Below, piece by piece: positions 63,502 through 64,000 of a stretch of DNA of 64,000 bases. The notes below the pieces were generated by a model that was given only the letters and a program-made list of their open reading frames with translations, searched no databases and had not been told where the DNA came from. The position numbers and the translations under genes were made by a program. Source of the DNA: Gammaproteobacteria bacterium (GTDB taxonomy: Bacteria; Pseudomonadota; Gammaproteobacteria; UBA6186; Azoamicaceae); NCBI GenBank assembly GCA_030431675.1, contig JAUIIV010000002.1, positions 1 through 64,000 on the forward strand. Direction: 5' to 3'. Each line of letters opens with the position of its first letter. The stretch's first letter is position 1.

Positions 63502-64000
63502 ATGGTACATCCACGACAAATTAGAGAGCAAAAGCGCATCAAGCTTTTACGTGATGCTAGAAGAAGACTCAAAGCTCAACAAAGCGCTGACTCTGGTATT
63601 GACATCAGTGGAAATACATCTACCAATCCTGATCTAGAAACTTACCTTGATTGGGAAGATGAATTTAGCCTGACAGAGTCATTAACGCACGTTTTACCCT
63701 ACGAATTAACTTATAAAGGGCTCACACCGGTTAACGTACGCCGTTTAACTACTGAAGGTCTAGATGGTATTGTCGGTGATAAAGAAATTAAGGACGAAGA
63801 TGGTGTAACCAGAAGATACTATATTAAAAAAGTAAAAACAGATGCTGGCCTAAACTGTTTTATACTCTTCTCTTCACATGCAGATAATCCCCGGGTAAGA
63901 GTACTATTTAGAGGTACCGGCGATATAGAGTCTGCCGTTAGAGACTTCGAAGAATTAGGCTCAGATCCAGGTGGCCTGAGCTTTAAAAGACACGAAAAAG
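63502..64000 (+). CDS. Start of a large unknown protein (possible lipase-like), truncated by the window
   Basis: 166 codons are open to the window end. The N-terminus is basic (RQIREQKRIKLLRDARRRLK) and then polar. Near residues 130-150 there is RVRVLFRGTGDIESAVRDFE, whose strand-FRGT-turn resembles the start of a class 3 lipase fold (VxFRGT..S..D); the Ser nucleophile region would be beyond the window. That link is weak. Like the other large unknowns here, it may be an effector. Confidence 0.5.
   Translation, partial: MVHPRQIREQKRIKLLRDARRRLKAQQSADSGIDISGNTSTNPDLETYLDWEDEFSLTESLTHVLPYELTYKGLTPVNVRRLTTEGLDGIVGDKEIKDEDGVTRRYYIKKVKTDAGLNCFILFSSHADNPRVRVLFRGTGDIESAVRDFEELGSDPGGLSFKRHEK

Overview
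The window is a stretch of chromosome from a gammaproteobacterium, AT-rich and tightly packed. The order murC-dacB-murB-ddl-ftsQ-ftsA-ftsZ-lpxC-dciA-secA is the gammaproteobacterial division/cell-wall cluster, and dnaX-ybaB-recR with 4.5S RNA upstream is also typical of that class. murB next to murC, several very large or low-complexity proteins of unknown function, an OTU-type cysteine protease candidate and secreted enzymes of odd kinds recall host-associated Legionellales (Legionella/Coxiella/Rickettsiella-like). That placement is an inference from gene content, not a measured phylogeny.

Layout. 0-0.4 kb: end of an insertion sequence and a broken DUF4143 ATPase. 0.44-13.7 kb: a minus-strand run yacG, TPR protein, small protein, secA, lpxC, ftsZ, ftsA, ftsQ, ddl, murB, dacB, murC, with dciA on the other strand. 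It makes peptidoglycan precursors, lipid A, the Z ring and the Sec motor. 13.8-15.9 kb: a zeta-toxin-like kinase with a small partner, translationally coupled to rlmD. 15.9-21.2 kb: one 1759-residue protein with an OTU-like Cys/His pair. 21.39-31.12 kb: a complete 9.7-kb integrative element in the 3' half of tRNA-Pro(GGG), bounded by a perfect 45-bp repeat. It carries a P4-type integrase, an XRE repressor with palindromic operators, a secreted/membrane cargo pair, HNH and DUF5681 proteins, a RepA-like ATPase, an AlpA-like regulator and a nucleotide-cyclase-like protein. There are no virion genes, so it looks like a satellite or small genomic island.

31.4-46.2 kb: accessory and envelope genes. 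A 654-residue protein has an N-terminal region resembling tRNA-dependent cyclodipeptide synthases with the nucleophile apparently changed to Cys. Next come a LuxR-type regulator, remnants of IS481 and IS6 transposases, two pilins, a mini-cluster of overlapping minor-pilin-like genes, TolC, a second DUF4143 ATPase, a response regulator/PP2C phosphatase, a porin-like protein, MlaA and a glycosyltransferase. 46.3-62.4 kb: mostly housekeeping (M61 peptidase, minCDE, acyl-CoA ligase, NhaC-type antiporter, htpG with a near-consensus heat-shock promoter, murI, recR-ybaB-dnaX, 4.5S RNA). It includes an adenine phosphoribosyltransferase that appears to carry a signal peptide. 62.5-64 kb: a secreted glycosyltransferase-like protein and the start of a large unknown gene running off the window.

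Points most worth following are the cyclodipeptide-synthase-like fusion, the cyclase-like protein and repressor-controlled cargo of the tRNA-Pro island, the exported Apt, the OTU giant, and the miniature minor-pilin cassette.
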